DNA of 64,000 bases. Origin: Planctomycetaceae bacterium. Its GTDB lineage: Bacteria > Planctomycetota > Planctomycetia > Planctomycetales > Planctomycetaceae. The stretch lies in NCBI GenBank assembly GCA_041398825.1, contig JAWKTX010000002.1, positions 62,001 to 126,000 on the forward strand, written 5' to 3'. Shown here one piece after another: positions 45,090 to 54,150 of this stretch. Both the position numbers and the translations under genes were made by a program. How positions within the stretch are numbered: position 1 is the first letter of the stretch; every line of letters starts with the position of its first letter. A model generated the notes under the pieces. The model was given only the letters and a program-made list of their open reading frames with translations. It was not told the origin of the DNA and made no database searches.

Positions 45090-46469
45090 TCAACTGACAA
45101 TCTGGTCAATCACACGGCCGGCAACATCCGTTAAACGGAAGTCGCGCCCGGCGTAGCGATAAGTTAGTTTTTCGTGGTCGATGCCAAGAAGATGCAGCAT
45201 CGTCGCATGCAGGTCATGAATATGAACGCGATCCTGAACCGCTCGGAAGCCGAATTCGTCGGTCGCTCCCCATGTCATTCCACCCTTGACACCGCCACCG
45301 GCCAGCCAGGTTGAGAATCCATGATGGTTGTGGTCACGGCCATCTCCATTTTCAGACGTCGGCGTGCGTCCAAATTCTCCGCTCCACAGAATCAGAGTTT
45401 CATCCAGCAGGCCTCGCTGCTTCAGATCTGTTAACAACGCCGCAATCGGCTGATCGATGTCAGCGCAGAGGTTTCTTGAACTGGCATTGTGGTTGTTGTG
45501 TGTGTCCCACGGCTGACCATTGCCGTAGTAAACCTGCACGAACCGGACACCACGCTCGGTCAAACGTCTTGCCAGCAGACAGCCATTGGCAAAGTGCCCG
45601 CTTCCATACGCCTCGCGCGTCGATTTCGTTTCCTGCTGGAGATCGAAAGCGTCGGTTGCCGCAAACTGCATGCGAAACGCGGTTTCCATTGCCTGAATAC
45701 GTCCTTCAAGCTGGCTGTCAGGCCCCGTTCGCTCGAGCTGCAGGCGATTGAGTCGCGCCATCAGTTCAACCTGTCGCCTCTGCTGATCCTTTGTGGCGGA
45801 TGGGTTTCGAAGAAAGGGGATTAACTGTTCAGGAACCGGGTTCTGATGATTGATGTACGTTCCCTGATGAGATCCCGGAAGGAAAGCACTCGTCCAGAGA
45901 ATAGAGAATCGAACCGGCTTACCAGGACAAAGTACGACATACGCTGGCAGGTTGGCATTTTCGGAACCAAGTCCGTAGGACAACCAGGATCCCATGCTTG
46001 GACGTGTAGGAAGAATCGTCCCGTTGTTCATTAACAGCAACGCCGGGCCATGATTCGGGTTGTCGGTGTAGGTGGATCTCAGCACACAGATGTCGTCGAT
46101 ACATGCTGCCGTGTGTGGAAGCAGCTCACTGACCGGAACGCCACTTTCACCCGCTGGAAGAAAACGAAATGGCGATGGCAGGATTCCCGCCGTCTTTCGC
46201 TCTGTTCGTAAATCAGCACCGGATGGACGCTGCCCTTCGTAGTTTTTTAAGTGAGGTTTTGGGTCAAACGTGTCGCCCTGAAATGGTCCACCGTTCATGA
46301 ACAAATGAATCACGCGGCGAGCTCGACCGGAAAAATGGGGAACGCGCGTTTCCGCAACCGCCTCACCGTGCAACGCCGCCAGCATCCCCAGCGCACCGGT
46401 GCCAGCACCCAATGCCTGAATCAGACTGCGGCGCGTCAGGATTTCAGAATGTGTTTTCGAATCCTGCAT
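45090..46469 (-). CDS. DUF1501 exported protein with twin-arginine-type signal
   Basis: Start taken at ATG 46469, where MQDSKTHSEILTRRSLIQAL leads into a hydrophobic stretch; TRRSLIQ is a Tat-like motif. Longer starts at 46490 and 46517 are possible. The product of about 459 residues shows the DUF1501 features: RRVIHLFMNGGPFQGDTFDP, ENANLPAYVVLCPGKP, RFVQVYYGNGQPWDTHNNHN, and SGEFGRTPTSENGDGRDHNH followed by GFSTWLAGGGVKGG. The domain belongs to the alkaline-phosphatase/sulfatase-like superfamily and is thought to be periplasmic, but its activity is unknown. The gene converges on the DUF1549/1553 gene with only 26 bases between stops. Confidence 0.92.
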   Translation of the reverse strand: MQDSKTHSEILTRRSLIQALGAGTGALGMLAALHGEAVAETRVPHFSGRARRVIHLFMNGGPFQGDTFDPKPHLKNYEGQRPSGADLRTERKTAGILPSPFRFLPAGESGVPVSELLPHTAACIDDICVLRSTYTDNPNHGPALLLMNNGTILPTRPSMGSWLSYGLGSENANLPAYVVLCPGKPVRFSILWTSAFLPGSHQGTYINHQNPVPEQLIPFLRNPSATKDQQRRQVELMARLNRLQLERTGPDSQLEGRIQAMETAFRMQFAATDAFDLQQETKSTREAYGSGHFANGCLLARRLTERGVRFVQVYYGNGQPWDTHNNHNASSRNLCADIDQPIAALLTDLKQRGLLDETLILWSGEFGRTPTSENGDGRDHNHHGFSTWLAGGGVKGGMTWGATDEFGFRAVQDRVHIHDLHATMLHLLGIDHEKLTYRYAGRDFRLTDVAGRVIDQIVS

Positions 46470-46624
46470 TCGCCTGCCTGTGTTGATCATGCATCGTCCA
46501 TCGGTCCTTCCATTCATTCACCGTGTTCATCATCCGGCGAACAGAAAACGACGTCAAGCACTGCGTGAGGCTTATCAGGCATCCTGGAAACATTGGCCAG
46601 TCAACAACTGAAGATTGACAAGCG

Positions 46625-46674
46625 CAAAAAGAACTGCCTTCGGGGGAGAGATTGAGAGAGAGCCCCCGAGGCAG
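46625..46674 (-). terminator. Rho-independent terminator for the pilin-like gene
   Basis: On the minus strand the arms CTGCCTCGGGGG (46674-46663) and CCCCCGAAGGCAG (46646-46634) form a GC-rich stem with one bulge. They are followed at once by TTCTTTTTG. It lies 65 bases after the stop of the gene at 46740-47159, and its T-tract points away from it. Confidence 0.85.
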
Positions 46675-46739
46675 CTGAGAGTGTGATCCGTTCAAATGAG
46701 CAGGCAATTGTCCGGCTGCCGCCCATCTGGACTGCCAGA

Positions 46740-47159
46740 TCAGATGGTTGTCTTGCCAGGTTTCTTCTTATCCTTCGAAGGATCTTTCTTTGAATTCTGC
46801 CGCTCGGCCTGTTCTTTGAGTCGTTCCTGCTGAGCTTTGGCCCTGGCAGCCGCCTGCTTTTCAGAGGCTTCGGCCTTTCGGTATGCAGCGTCCAGTTCTT
46901 TCAGGGACTTCTCTACAGGTTCCTGCGTGAATGAAGACCCCGCCGTGCATGCACCACAACCTTCCATCGCCGGGATCGTGTAACTTTGGTCCAGGCTTCG
47001 AATAGCGAACCCGACGTCTCGCAACTCTTCATTCACCGACGAAGCCACTGTACTCAGGCCCGCGGTTAGTCCAACAACAGCGACAGTGCCAACCACCACT
47101 GCCTCGGCGGACAGCAGTACGCCCGACTCATCACTCCAAAGTCTTCGAAATACTTGCAT
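46740..47159 (-). CDS. Small pilin-like (Flp/TadE-type) membrane protein
   Basis: Start taken at ATG 47159 (MQVFRRLWSDESGVLLSAEA); a longer frame begins at 47180. The 139-residue protein has one hydrophobic N-terminal segment, VVVGTVAVVGLTAGLSTVAS, right after a charged DESG. This is the arrangement of Flp/TadE-like pilins in which DExG precedes the helix. A CGAC cysteine pair lies near residue 70. The C-terminal 60 residues are a highly charged Lys/Glu/Ala/Gln-rich helix (KAEASEKQAAARAKAQQERL), probably coiled coil, ending in a basic tail. No tad locus is adjacent. A Rho-independent terminator follows. Confidence 0.7.
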   Translation of the reverse strand: MQVFRRLWSDESGVLLSAEAVVVGTVAVVGLTAGLSTVASSVNEELRDVGFAIRSLDQSYTIPAMEGCGACTAGSSFTQEPVEKSLKELDAAYRKAEASEKQAAARAKAQQERLKEQAERQNSKKDPSKDKKKPGKTTI

Positions 47160-47602
47160 TCTCTCAGCTCTCCCATGCAATCAGACTGTAGGCCACCTGA
47201 CGATTCCCGATGAAATCCAGCAGGGTGCGCCTGTAACGTTTGTGCCGATTGTGCCGATTCGTTTACATCTCGCTCAAGGTTAAAATGGGATGTTTACGCA
47301 AAATGGAAAGAATTCTTTGCGCGGTATGCTCGGTTCCGGTTCTGCGGTTCTTCCCGGGAAGCCTGACCTGAAGATGTGCCGAAACCGAATCGGATGGCGG
47401 AATGTGAGGCTTCTTCTGTCGGGCGTCGCTCCTCCGGTGCGGTCGTGCGTGGTTAGCGTCCTTCCGGAGATTTGGTCAGAATTCGTTCGAGCCTGACGAA
47501 GCTGCAAATAATCACGCCGGAATTGGCGGAATCATCCGCTACCATTCAGGTCTCAAGAACCGATACCAAGGCCCCAGGAACGAAGAACTGAGGAGCTGGA
47601 CC
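47160..47602. other. Intergenic region between pilin-like and DUF1552 genes
   Basis: About 440 bases between divergent genes. No supported gene. A short direct repeat of TGTGCCGAT occurs near 47240-47262. It should hold both promoters. Confidence 0.45.
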
Positions 47603-48959
47603 ATGAACTTCCTATCCCAATCGTGGCTGATCGACCGTCGGCATGCTCTGCGTGCCATGGGGACCTGCATCTCGCTGCCGTTTCTGGAATGCATGGTTCC
47701 GTTGGGTGCGGAGGAGCGGCAAACGGAAACGCCGCGGCGCAGTGCCTTTATCTATCTGGCCAACGGCGTTCATTCGCTGAATTATCAGATCACAACGCCG
47801 GGCAAGGACTATGAATTTTCTCGATCGCTCAAGCCACTGGAGAAGCACCGTCCATTCATTACCCCAGTCAGTGGGCTGCATCATCCTGGGAGCCTCGGGC
47901 ATCACCACAACTGTATCGATATCTGGCTGACCGGCGCGAAGATCGGACCATCGGAACGCAACACAATTTCTGTCGATCAAAGAATGGCGGAAGTCACCGC
48001 TCAGCATACGCGGTATCCGTCGATGGAGATTGCCCTGACCCAGGGTTCACTTGCCTGGACCGCCGACGGCGTTCAGTTGCCGGCAATGCGTCGTTGCAGT
48101 GAAATCTTTGCTTCATTGTTCGAAGAACCCAAAGGCGGCATCGAAGCCCAGCGAAGAGTCCTGCGCCGCAAAGCGAGTGTGCTCGATGATAACCTGGCCG
48201 AAGTCCGTCGGCTCGAACAACAGATGGGATCGGCCGACAAAGGACGGCTCGACCAGTATCTCACTTCGGTACGTGAGGCGGAAATTCGGACGCGGCGAGC
48301 CGATGCGTGGCTCGACACTCCGTTGCCGCAGATCGCTGATGCCGACCGCAAACGCACCAATCGCGACATTCCAAAGACGCAGGCGGGTGACTATTTTCGT
48401 ACGGTTTACGATCTGATCGTGCTGGCCTTTCAAACAGATGTCACACGCGTGGCCACATTCAGTCTGGGCGGTGAAGGAGATGCGTTCGCGATTCCGGAGA
48501 TCGGCATCACGGAATCACGTCATCAGCTTAGTCACCACGGCGGCGATGCAGGCTACTATGGAGAAACTGACCAATTACGATACGTTTGCGATTGAACAGT
48601 TCAGTTACTTCCTCACGCGTCTTTCCGAAACCAAAGACTTGAACGGCCATCCGTTGCTCGGCACGACCATGGCGCTTTTTGGCAGTGGAATGTCGTACGG
48701 TCACAGTCACGGCAACGCCAACCTGCCACTGGTGCTCGCCGGTGGCACAGATCTCGGACTGAAACACGGCAGCCATGTCGACTTCAATCAGGGGCATTTC
48801 AGTGGATACCAGCTTGACAAGCCAGGAGAGCACTACGGGCTCTGCAGCCGCCCGGCGAATTCGGATGCACACATGAGCAACCTGTTACTGCTGATGGCCC
48901 AGCGGATGGGCGTCGAAGTCGACAAGTTCGGCGACAGCAACAGGTTGATCGAGGTCTGA
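47603..48959 (+). pseudogene. DUF1552 exported protein gene with a single frameshift
   Basis: The first frame begins MNFLSQSWLIDRRHALRAMG, with a Tat-like DRRHALR motif, and carries typical DUF1552 sequence: RSAFIYLANGVHSLNYQ, FITPVSGLHHPGSLGHHHN, YPSMEIALTQGSLAW, VYDLIVLAFQTDVTRVATFS. It reaches HQLSHHGGD at 48547. Removing one base (G48548) joins it to QATMEKLTNYDTFAIEQFSY in the next frame, which runs to 48959 through GNANLPLVLAGGTDLGLKHG. The rebuilt protein is about 451 residues, normal for the family. As written, the first frame stops at 48595. Either the gene is freshly inactivated or the sequence has one false base. DUF1552 function is unknown; it is often paired with a DUF1592/1588 cytochrome protein, absent here. 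Confidence 0.85.
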
Positions 48960-49257
48960 GATCGCCACTTTGGAACACAATAGGTTCCGGATTTGTGTGG
49001 TCCATTGTAGGGGTTTGAATTGTTTAAACCGTGGCCAGGCCGCCTGCCACCTTAAAACCTGACTTATCGGCCGCGGGTTAAAATCAACGGGAAATGACTC
49101 TGCAACTGGTCCTGAATGAGTTTATTGGGGTACCTGTTTGAGAACGAACATCATGGACACATCCGTCCGTTGCGAGGGGACGCTCGCAGCCATTCGCTGT
49201 CGGCGATTTGCGACTCAATACGCAAGGCCAGAACCTGCTCCGGGAACTGACCGGCCG

Positions 49258-50526
49258 ATGTCCGTCGGCGCGTTCTGCCTCGCCGCGCTTTGCCTCTGCA
49301 TGATTCTGCCGGGAGTCACTGCTAATGCCGATGACGAACCCTTTCGTCCTACGCCGGGAACGTTTCCTCCTGTAGAGATGGCGCATTCGTATCGTGGCGA
49401 ACTGATCTTTGTGGACCATGCCAACCGGCGCGGCAGCATTCGTGTTGTGGGATCAGGGATGTTCTTCCGCAACGATCCGCATCCTTTCGCTATGCTGCCT
49501 TACGGCATCGTTCGCTATCACGGCGCTCCCGCAGACTTGCGAGACATTCCATTGGGTACAGTGGTGCATGTGAAGGCGTTTCTTCCACCGGACCCCAAAA
49601 TCTCTGCCGTGCCGGTGCTGCCGATTGACAGCGGCAGGAAGGACGCCAACCACAACCGTGGGGCGGGCATCTTCCCGGCCGAGAATCATGTGCTTCTGCT
49701 GGAAGACGAACCCAGCCATTGTTTGCGAGAAGGCAAGATCTGGAAGCTGAAGGAAGTGGAGATCAGGAACCATGCAGGGATGATCATCGCCAGCCGGCAA
49801 TTGAAGAACGGTGACGATGGCCCTGCCACCGAAGAAAAGCTGACCTTCGACGCTGCCACCCGCATCTGGCGCGGCCGCGAATGTTTAAGCGTTGCGGACG
49901 TGGTCGAAGAAGGCATCTGGCCTGCCGATGGAAAGAAGGCTCTGGAAGCCCAGCCAGTGCTGCTTGGCATCACGTGGAAGCCGACACCGGATGGCGTGTT
50001 CACGCGCTTTCATATCTCGGACATCTGGCTGGACGAAACAGCGATGCAGCGGGCCGCGGGAAATCAGACAGAGACCCACAGGGCTTTCATTCGTAGCCGC
50101 TGGATGCCGGCATGGATTGATGCGGTGGAATACGGCAAGTTTGGTCGAGCTACCGTGACGGCGACATTGTTCGGTGGCATGGATGAATCGCTCTACGCCG
50201 ATTTCAGGAAAGATGCTTCCGCAATGATGAACGCCGTGGAGAACACGCTGAAGCACACTCACGGCGCCTACGGTCCCGCGCACATGGCATCACGCGGAAC
50301 GATTCTTGACGTTACAAAAGCAGACGCCGATGCGCCGCTGGGCAGCAGTGGTATTCAAATTCGATTCGAAACGGACCTCATCATCGAAGGTATCCGTCCG
50401 GGGCGCATTATTCGTGTTCGCCCCGGCGACTGGCCTCAGGTTCAGGTGCCTCGTGAGGAATATCTCGGCGACCATGGAAATATGGATGAACGCTTCCCAT
50501 CGCCAGCCATCTTTCCGAAGTACTGA
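49258..50526 (+). CDS. Secreted protein of unknown function
   Basis: The start at ATG 49258 gives MSVGAFCLAALCLCMILPGV with cleavage near TANAD; in-frame ATG 49153 would add 35 residues. The 422-residue protein has beta-rich sequence without a family I can name: AHSYRGELIFVDHANRRGSI, LPYGIVRYHGAPADLRDIPL, GTVVHVKAFLPP (an OB-like pattern), then FTRFHISDIWLDETAMQRAA and IEGIRPGRIIRVRPGDWPQV. The repeated statement of a value with polar loops suggests two small beta-barrels. It is likely periplasmic. It stands alone on the plus strand after the DUF1552 gene. Confidence 0.65.
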   Translation: MSVGAFCLAALCLCMILPGVTANADDEPFRPTPGTFPPVEMAHSYRGELIFVDHANRRGSIRVVGSGMFFRNDPHPFAMLPYGIVRYHGAPADLRDIPLGTVVHVKAFLPPDPKISAVPVLPIDSGRKDANHNRGAGIFPAENHVLLLEDEPSHCLREGKIWKLKEVEIRNHAGMIIASRQLKNGDDGPATEEKLTFDAATRIWRGRECLSVADVVEEGIWPADGKKALEAQPVLLGITWKPTPDGVFTRFHISDIWLDETAMQRAAGNQTETHRAFIRSRWMPAWIDAVEYGKFGRATVTATLFGGMDESLYADFRKDASAMMNAVENTLKHTHGAYGPAHMASRGTILDVTKADADAPLGSSGIQIRFETDLIIEGIRPGRIIRVRPGDWPQVQVPREEYLGDHGNMDERFPSPAIFPKY

Positions 50527-50794
50527 TGACGTGGCGGGCGATTCGTGATCGTTACCGGTCGGCGAGGATCAATGTCGCCTGCGTCTGCCGTGTTCACAGC
50601 ATTCGTTCCTGACTTCGGAGTCCAGACGGCCGAATCAGTTTCGGTCAATCACGCCCCACTTTTGTTCAGTCTCCGGAGGGTATACTGGCAAGTCGTGTTT
50701 CAGATTCTACACTTTCCGGCGTTCAGTGCGGTGATGTCTGTAAAGCAATGGTGCTGTTTGCGTCGCGATTTCGTGACTGCCAGGGGACTTGTGT

Positions 50795-52507
50795 ATGGGG
50801 GCATGGTCATACAAACCGTTCGCGAATGACGAGGCGGAGGAGTTTCTGGAATTGCTGCAGGGTGCAGATGGTGTGAGCTATCTGGCTTCGACGCTGAAGG
50901 AACTCAAACTTCGTGAACTGGATGACGAAGACGAATGTTCTCGCGCGGTTGCTGCGAGTGAAGTTGTCGCCGCCGCGGCTGGATATGCAGTTCCTGGTCT
51001 GCCGCGTGAAATTCGTGCCTTTCTGAAGGAAGGCAACTTCATTTTAACGCCATCGCTGCACAAGCGAGCGAAACAGGTAGCCTCCGCAATTCTGAAGTCG
51101 TCAGGACTGGCGGACCTCTGGGCTGACTCGGACAAGAACAACGCGTGGCGACGTTCCATGCAGTCGCTTGTGGACAGACTTGGCAGGCCGGTTAAGGAGG
51201 GTGTATCAAAGCGCAGGGTGCCAGAAGCAAAAGAAAAACATGTGGCACCGAAAAGTCCTGGTGCTCGTTCCCGGAGATCCTCCGATGATGCAGGCAGGAT
51301 CAGCGCATCTGCGATGACAAAAGGCAACAAGCCCGTTTCACTCAGGGATGTGAAGAGCATCCTTGGAAAACTGGGTGGAGGCTATGCCGGAACGGTTCAC
51401 AGGAACAAAAAACTGCACGAGGTCTCGTTTAGTACGTTGCGGAAGTATCCCGGGATCAAGGATGCTGTGCGTCTTGCAACGCTGCCAAACGTGGATTGGT
51501 TCAGCGTGGGCGGAGAAAAACTGTCTGCTGAAAAGCTCCGCATTCTCCAGACGCTTATTATGGGCTGGTCTCAATTGCGAACACTAATTGCCACCGGAGT
51601 GACGGGTGGCTTTGCCGCCTGGATCTGCAGCCATGCGCCGTTTATGGATTCGCTGGAGAATCTGGAGCTGGATCGCACCGATGTGACAGACGCAGATCTG
51701 GAGACGCTAAAGAACTGTTCCATGCTCAGGGAAATCAATCTGTCAAGCACCCGCGTCACAATCAAAGGTTTGACGTCTCTCACTCAGGTGCAATCGCTGC
51801 AGCGAGTGTCGATTTGTAATTGTGATCAGATCTCCATTGCAGATGCATCGAAGTTTGTCGTTCGACATCCAGGCAGATTCGATCTCAGCTTCATCAAGAA
51901 CGAAGTAGCCATGGGGATGCAGTCCTCGACGGCTCAGGAAAAGTCGAGGCATCTGAAACAGAATGCGAGAGTCATTTCTGTATTCGAAAAATCCAGGAAC
52001 GCCGGGCCCAATCGCTTCTTCGGCACGACGTTTGTTGTTGAGGCAATCCCGACCCCAGTTTCTTTGCAGGACATGGCGAATGAATGCTGCGTGGAAAAAC
52101 TTGTCATCGGAAGTTACTACACGGGGGAAGTTAAGGGCTTAACAGGAGACGACTTCAAGTTTCTGCTGACAGCCTGGCCTGATCTGCGCGAACTGCAAAT
52201 TGCAAAGATTCCGGACAGCGAAGACGTACTAAAGGAAACGATCAGCCGTCTCAAACAGCTTCGAAAGCTGGAATTGATAAACACTCCTTGTGGAGATACC
52301 GTTTTGCCAGCGATTGCGACGCTGAAGAACCTTGTTCAACTGGAACTTCACGGAACGCGGATTACTGGTGCTGGATTGCGTCTGCTGCCAAAGCTGTCGA
52401 AATTACGCTGGTTGGGTCTGGTCGGCAATCCGAATCTGAAGCCGGACGATGTTGACAAATTCCGCGAACTTACCGTGGGGAAAATGTGGATTGATTTTCA
52501 GAAGTGA
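50795..52507 (+). CDS. DUF4259 domain fused to leucine-rich repeats
   Basis: Start at ATG 50795 with AGGGGA about 8 bases upstream; 570 residues. The N-terminus MGAWSYKPFANDEAEEFLEL matches DUF4259, whose members begin MGAWGxxxFxNDxAxD. In most proteins that domain stands alone (about 120-140 residues). Residues about 143-175 form a basic Ser/Lys-rich linker. Two leucine-rich-repeat blocks follow, at about 285-340 (LENLELDRTDVTDADLETLK) and 463-560 (LVQLELHGTRITGAGLRLLP, LRKLELINTPCG). There is no signal peptide, so it is cytoplasmic. DUF4259 is of unknown function; fusion to an LRR surface suggests recognition of another protein. It runs toward the sigma-kinase gene, tail to tail. Confidence 0.75.
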   Translation: MGAWSYKPFANDEAEEFLELLQGADGVSYLASTLKELKLRELDDEDECSRAVAASEVVAAAAGYAVPGLPREIRAFLKEGNFILTPSLHKRAKQVASAILKSSGLADLWADSDKNNAWRRSMQSLVDRLGRPVKEGVSKRRVPEAKEKHVAPKSPGARSRRSSDDAGRISASAMTKGNKPVSLRDVKSILGKLGGGYAGTVHRNKKLHEVSFSTLRKYPGIKDAVRLATLPNVDWFSVGGEKLSAEKLRILQTLIMGWSQLRTLIATGVTGGFAAWICSHAPFMDSLENLELDRTDVTDADLETLKNCSMLREINLSSTRVTIKGLTSLTQVQSLQRVSICNCDQISIADASKFVVRHPGRFDLSFIKNEVAMGMQSSTAQEKSRHLKQNARVISVFEKSRNAGPNRFFGTTFVVEAIPTPVSLQDMANECCVEKLVIGSYYTGEVKGLTGDDFKFLLTAWPDLRELQIAKIPDSEDVLKETISRLKQLRKLELINTPCGDTVLPAIATLKNLVQLELHGTRITGAGLRLLPKLSKLRWLGLVGNPNLKPDDVDKFRELTVGKMWIDFQK

Positions 52508-52561
52508 CGCCGTTGCACTGGTCCTGATTGCAAATCCAGCCAGTTAAACACACCGGAGAAG

Positions 52562-54097
52562 TCATCCATTTTGTTCTTCAATCTCCATCAGTCGAAGCCG
52601 CAGTGCCGGCAGATTGATCCGCGCTTTCGGATGTTTGTGAAGGCACTGTAGACACAGTTTTCTGAGTGAGATGAATGTGTCTGTTTCGTGTTTCGCTAAC
52701 TCTTTCGGGTAAGCCAGCATTTGGATCCAGGGAGGCGCAGAAACGATCTGCGAGAATACATCTGCGGGTCTGTCGCCCGAGAATGGAGGTTTCGTTGTGA
52801 GCATTGCATGGAGAACTGCGCCCAGGCCGTAGACGTCCGTCTGATGACTGATGTCGCCAAAAACAGGATCAATCTGTTCTGGGGCCATCCAGAAAACCGT
52901 ACCGACAATTTCGTCTTCGCAATGCATTCCGGCCCTATGGCAAAGGCCAAAATCTGAAACCAGGGCCATGTTGTTCTCAGAGATCAGCACATTGTCGGGT
53001 TTGAGATCACAATGGACGACTCCCGCAGAATGCACCGCCAGCATGGCTTCGACCAGTTGTTTCATCCACTGAATGGCCGCCGAAAGGTTTGGTGGTGCTG
53101 TCATCAGAATGCGGGCCAGTGTTGTATGTTTCACATACGGCATCACGAGATACCAGATCCCTGAGGGTGTTTGTCCAACAGATCGTGAACAAAGAATGCC
53201 ATCATTCTGTATCTGTTGACCAACGCGGGCTTCGTTGAGTAACCGAGCTGACATTGCTTCGTTGAACTGAAAGCGACGATGCAGGAATTTGACGGCCAGT
53301 AGTTCGTTGGTCGAACGCAATCGAGCCTGAAAGACTTTCCCCATACCGCCCCGGCCAATGAGTCTCTCCAGTATAAAGTCGCTGTACTTCACTGGTGTTG
53401 GGCCGCTGGTTTCGGAAGTACTTTTCCTGAGAGCTGGTTGTGTCTGCAGGCTGTACTGGGAGATTTCCTTCGTTTGCGAATTCCCTGCCAGGACGCGAAT
53501 GGTGCTGGTACCGCTTTCAGCCTGCCGAATCGTGAGTTGCTCGGTTATGCCATCAAGGATGCGTCGAACCGTTCGCTCGGAGAGCTCTGTTTCTCTCGCG
53601 ATCGCGTCAATGAGTTCTCCCTGCAGTCGCAATTCCACGACTCGACGAAGCCTTGCTGGCAGGGCTGCCAGCAAGGCTTCGACCTCATCAGCCATTGCGA
53701 CAGCTTCTTCGGGGGATGGCGATTCACTGACGATCAAATCAACAGATTTGGTGTCGACTAATCCACCACACTCGCGGGCCATCGAACGCCGCTCTGCATT
53801 GTGATGCGCTGCCGAACGATAAAGTTTTCGCAACGTGATCGTAGCCAGAAGGGACCAAATCTGCCCGGATTCGCTGATGCAGAACTTTCCTTCTCTTGAG
53901 CGAATAAAGAAGCTGCGCCAGGCAGACATCACGACATCTTCCGGATCGATTCGCTGTTGCAGTCGTGCGGACATTCTGGTTCGTGCGAGCCGACAGAGTC
54001 GCGTCAGATAGCGCTCAAACAGTTCCGTCGTTGAATCCGCGTCTCCTTCGGTCATCTGACGAAACATCAGCGCTGAATTGTCCAGTGCATCGGTCAT
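52562..54097 (-). CDS. Single-chain ECF sigma factor fused to a Ser/Thr protein kinase
   Basis: One 511-residue frame. Residues 1-190 are an ECF sigma factor: region 2 in LFERYLTRLCRLARTRMSAR and RIDPEDVVMSAWRSFFIRSR, region 4 in ALPARLRRVVELRLQGELID and the helix-turn-helix AIARETELSERTVRRILDGI. A Ser/Thr/Gln-rich linker covers 191-238. Residues 239-505 are a kinase: Gly loop GRGGMGKV at 248-255, VALK-type lysine K270, catalytic loop HCDLKPDN with D364, SDFGL at 381-385, MAPEQ at 404-408. The usual HRD Arg is Cys, so it is a non-RD kinase that may not need activation-loop phosphorylation. There is no membrane helix. It follows the DUF1549/1553 gene by 53 bases and is the last gene of a four-gene run. 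Confidence 0.92.
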   Translation of the reverse strand: MTDALDNSALMFRQMTEGDADSTTELFERYLTRLCRLARTRMSARLQQRIDPEDVVMSAWRSFFIRSREGKFCISESGQIWSLLATITLRKLYRSAAHHNAERRSMARECGGLVDTKSVDLIVSESPSPEEAVAMADEVEALLAALPARLRRVVELRLQGELIDAIARETELSERTVRRILDGITEQLTIRQAESGTSTIRVLAGNSQTKEISQYSLQTQPALRKSTSETSGPTPVKYSDFILERLIGRGGMGKVFQARLRSTNELLAVKFLHRRFQFNEAMSARLLNEARVGQQIQNDGILCSRSVGQTPSGIWYLVMPYVKHTTLARILMTAPPNLSAAIQWMKQLVEAMLAVHSAGVVHCDLKPDNVLISENNMALVSDFGLCHRAGMHCEDEIVGTVFWMAPEQIDPVFGDISHQTDVYGLGAVLHAMLTTKPPFSGDRPADVFSQIVSAPPWIQMLAYPKELAKHETDTFISLRKLCLQCLHKHPKARINLPALRLRLMEIEEQNG

Positions 54098-54150
54098 CAG
54101 ATTGCAGGTCTCTTCAGGTGAAGGCGCAGACTCTTTGTTGTCGCCTCCGT

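Noticed and set aside
48438..48959. Separate 173-residue gene after DUF1552
   Set aside because: Its first 40 codons are the wrong frame of DUF1552; only the part after 48549 is coding, as the C-terminus of the same gene.
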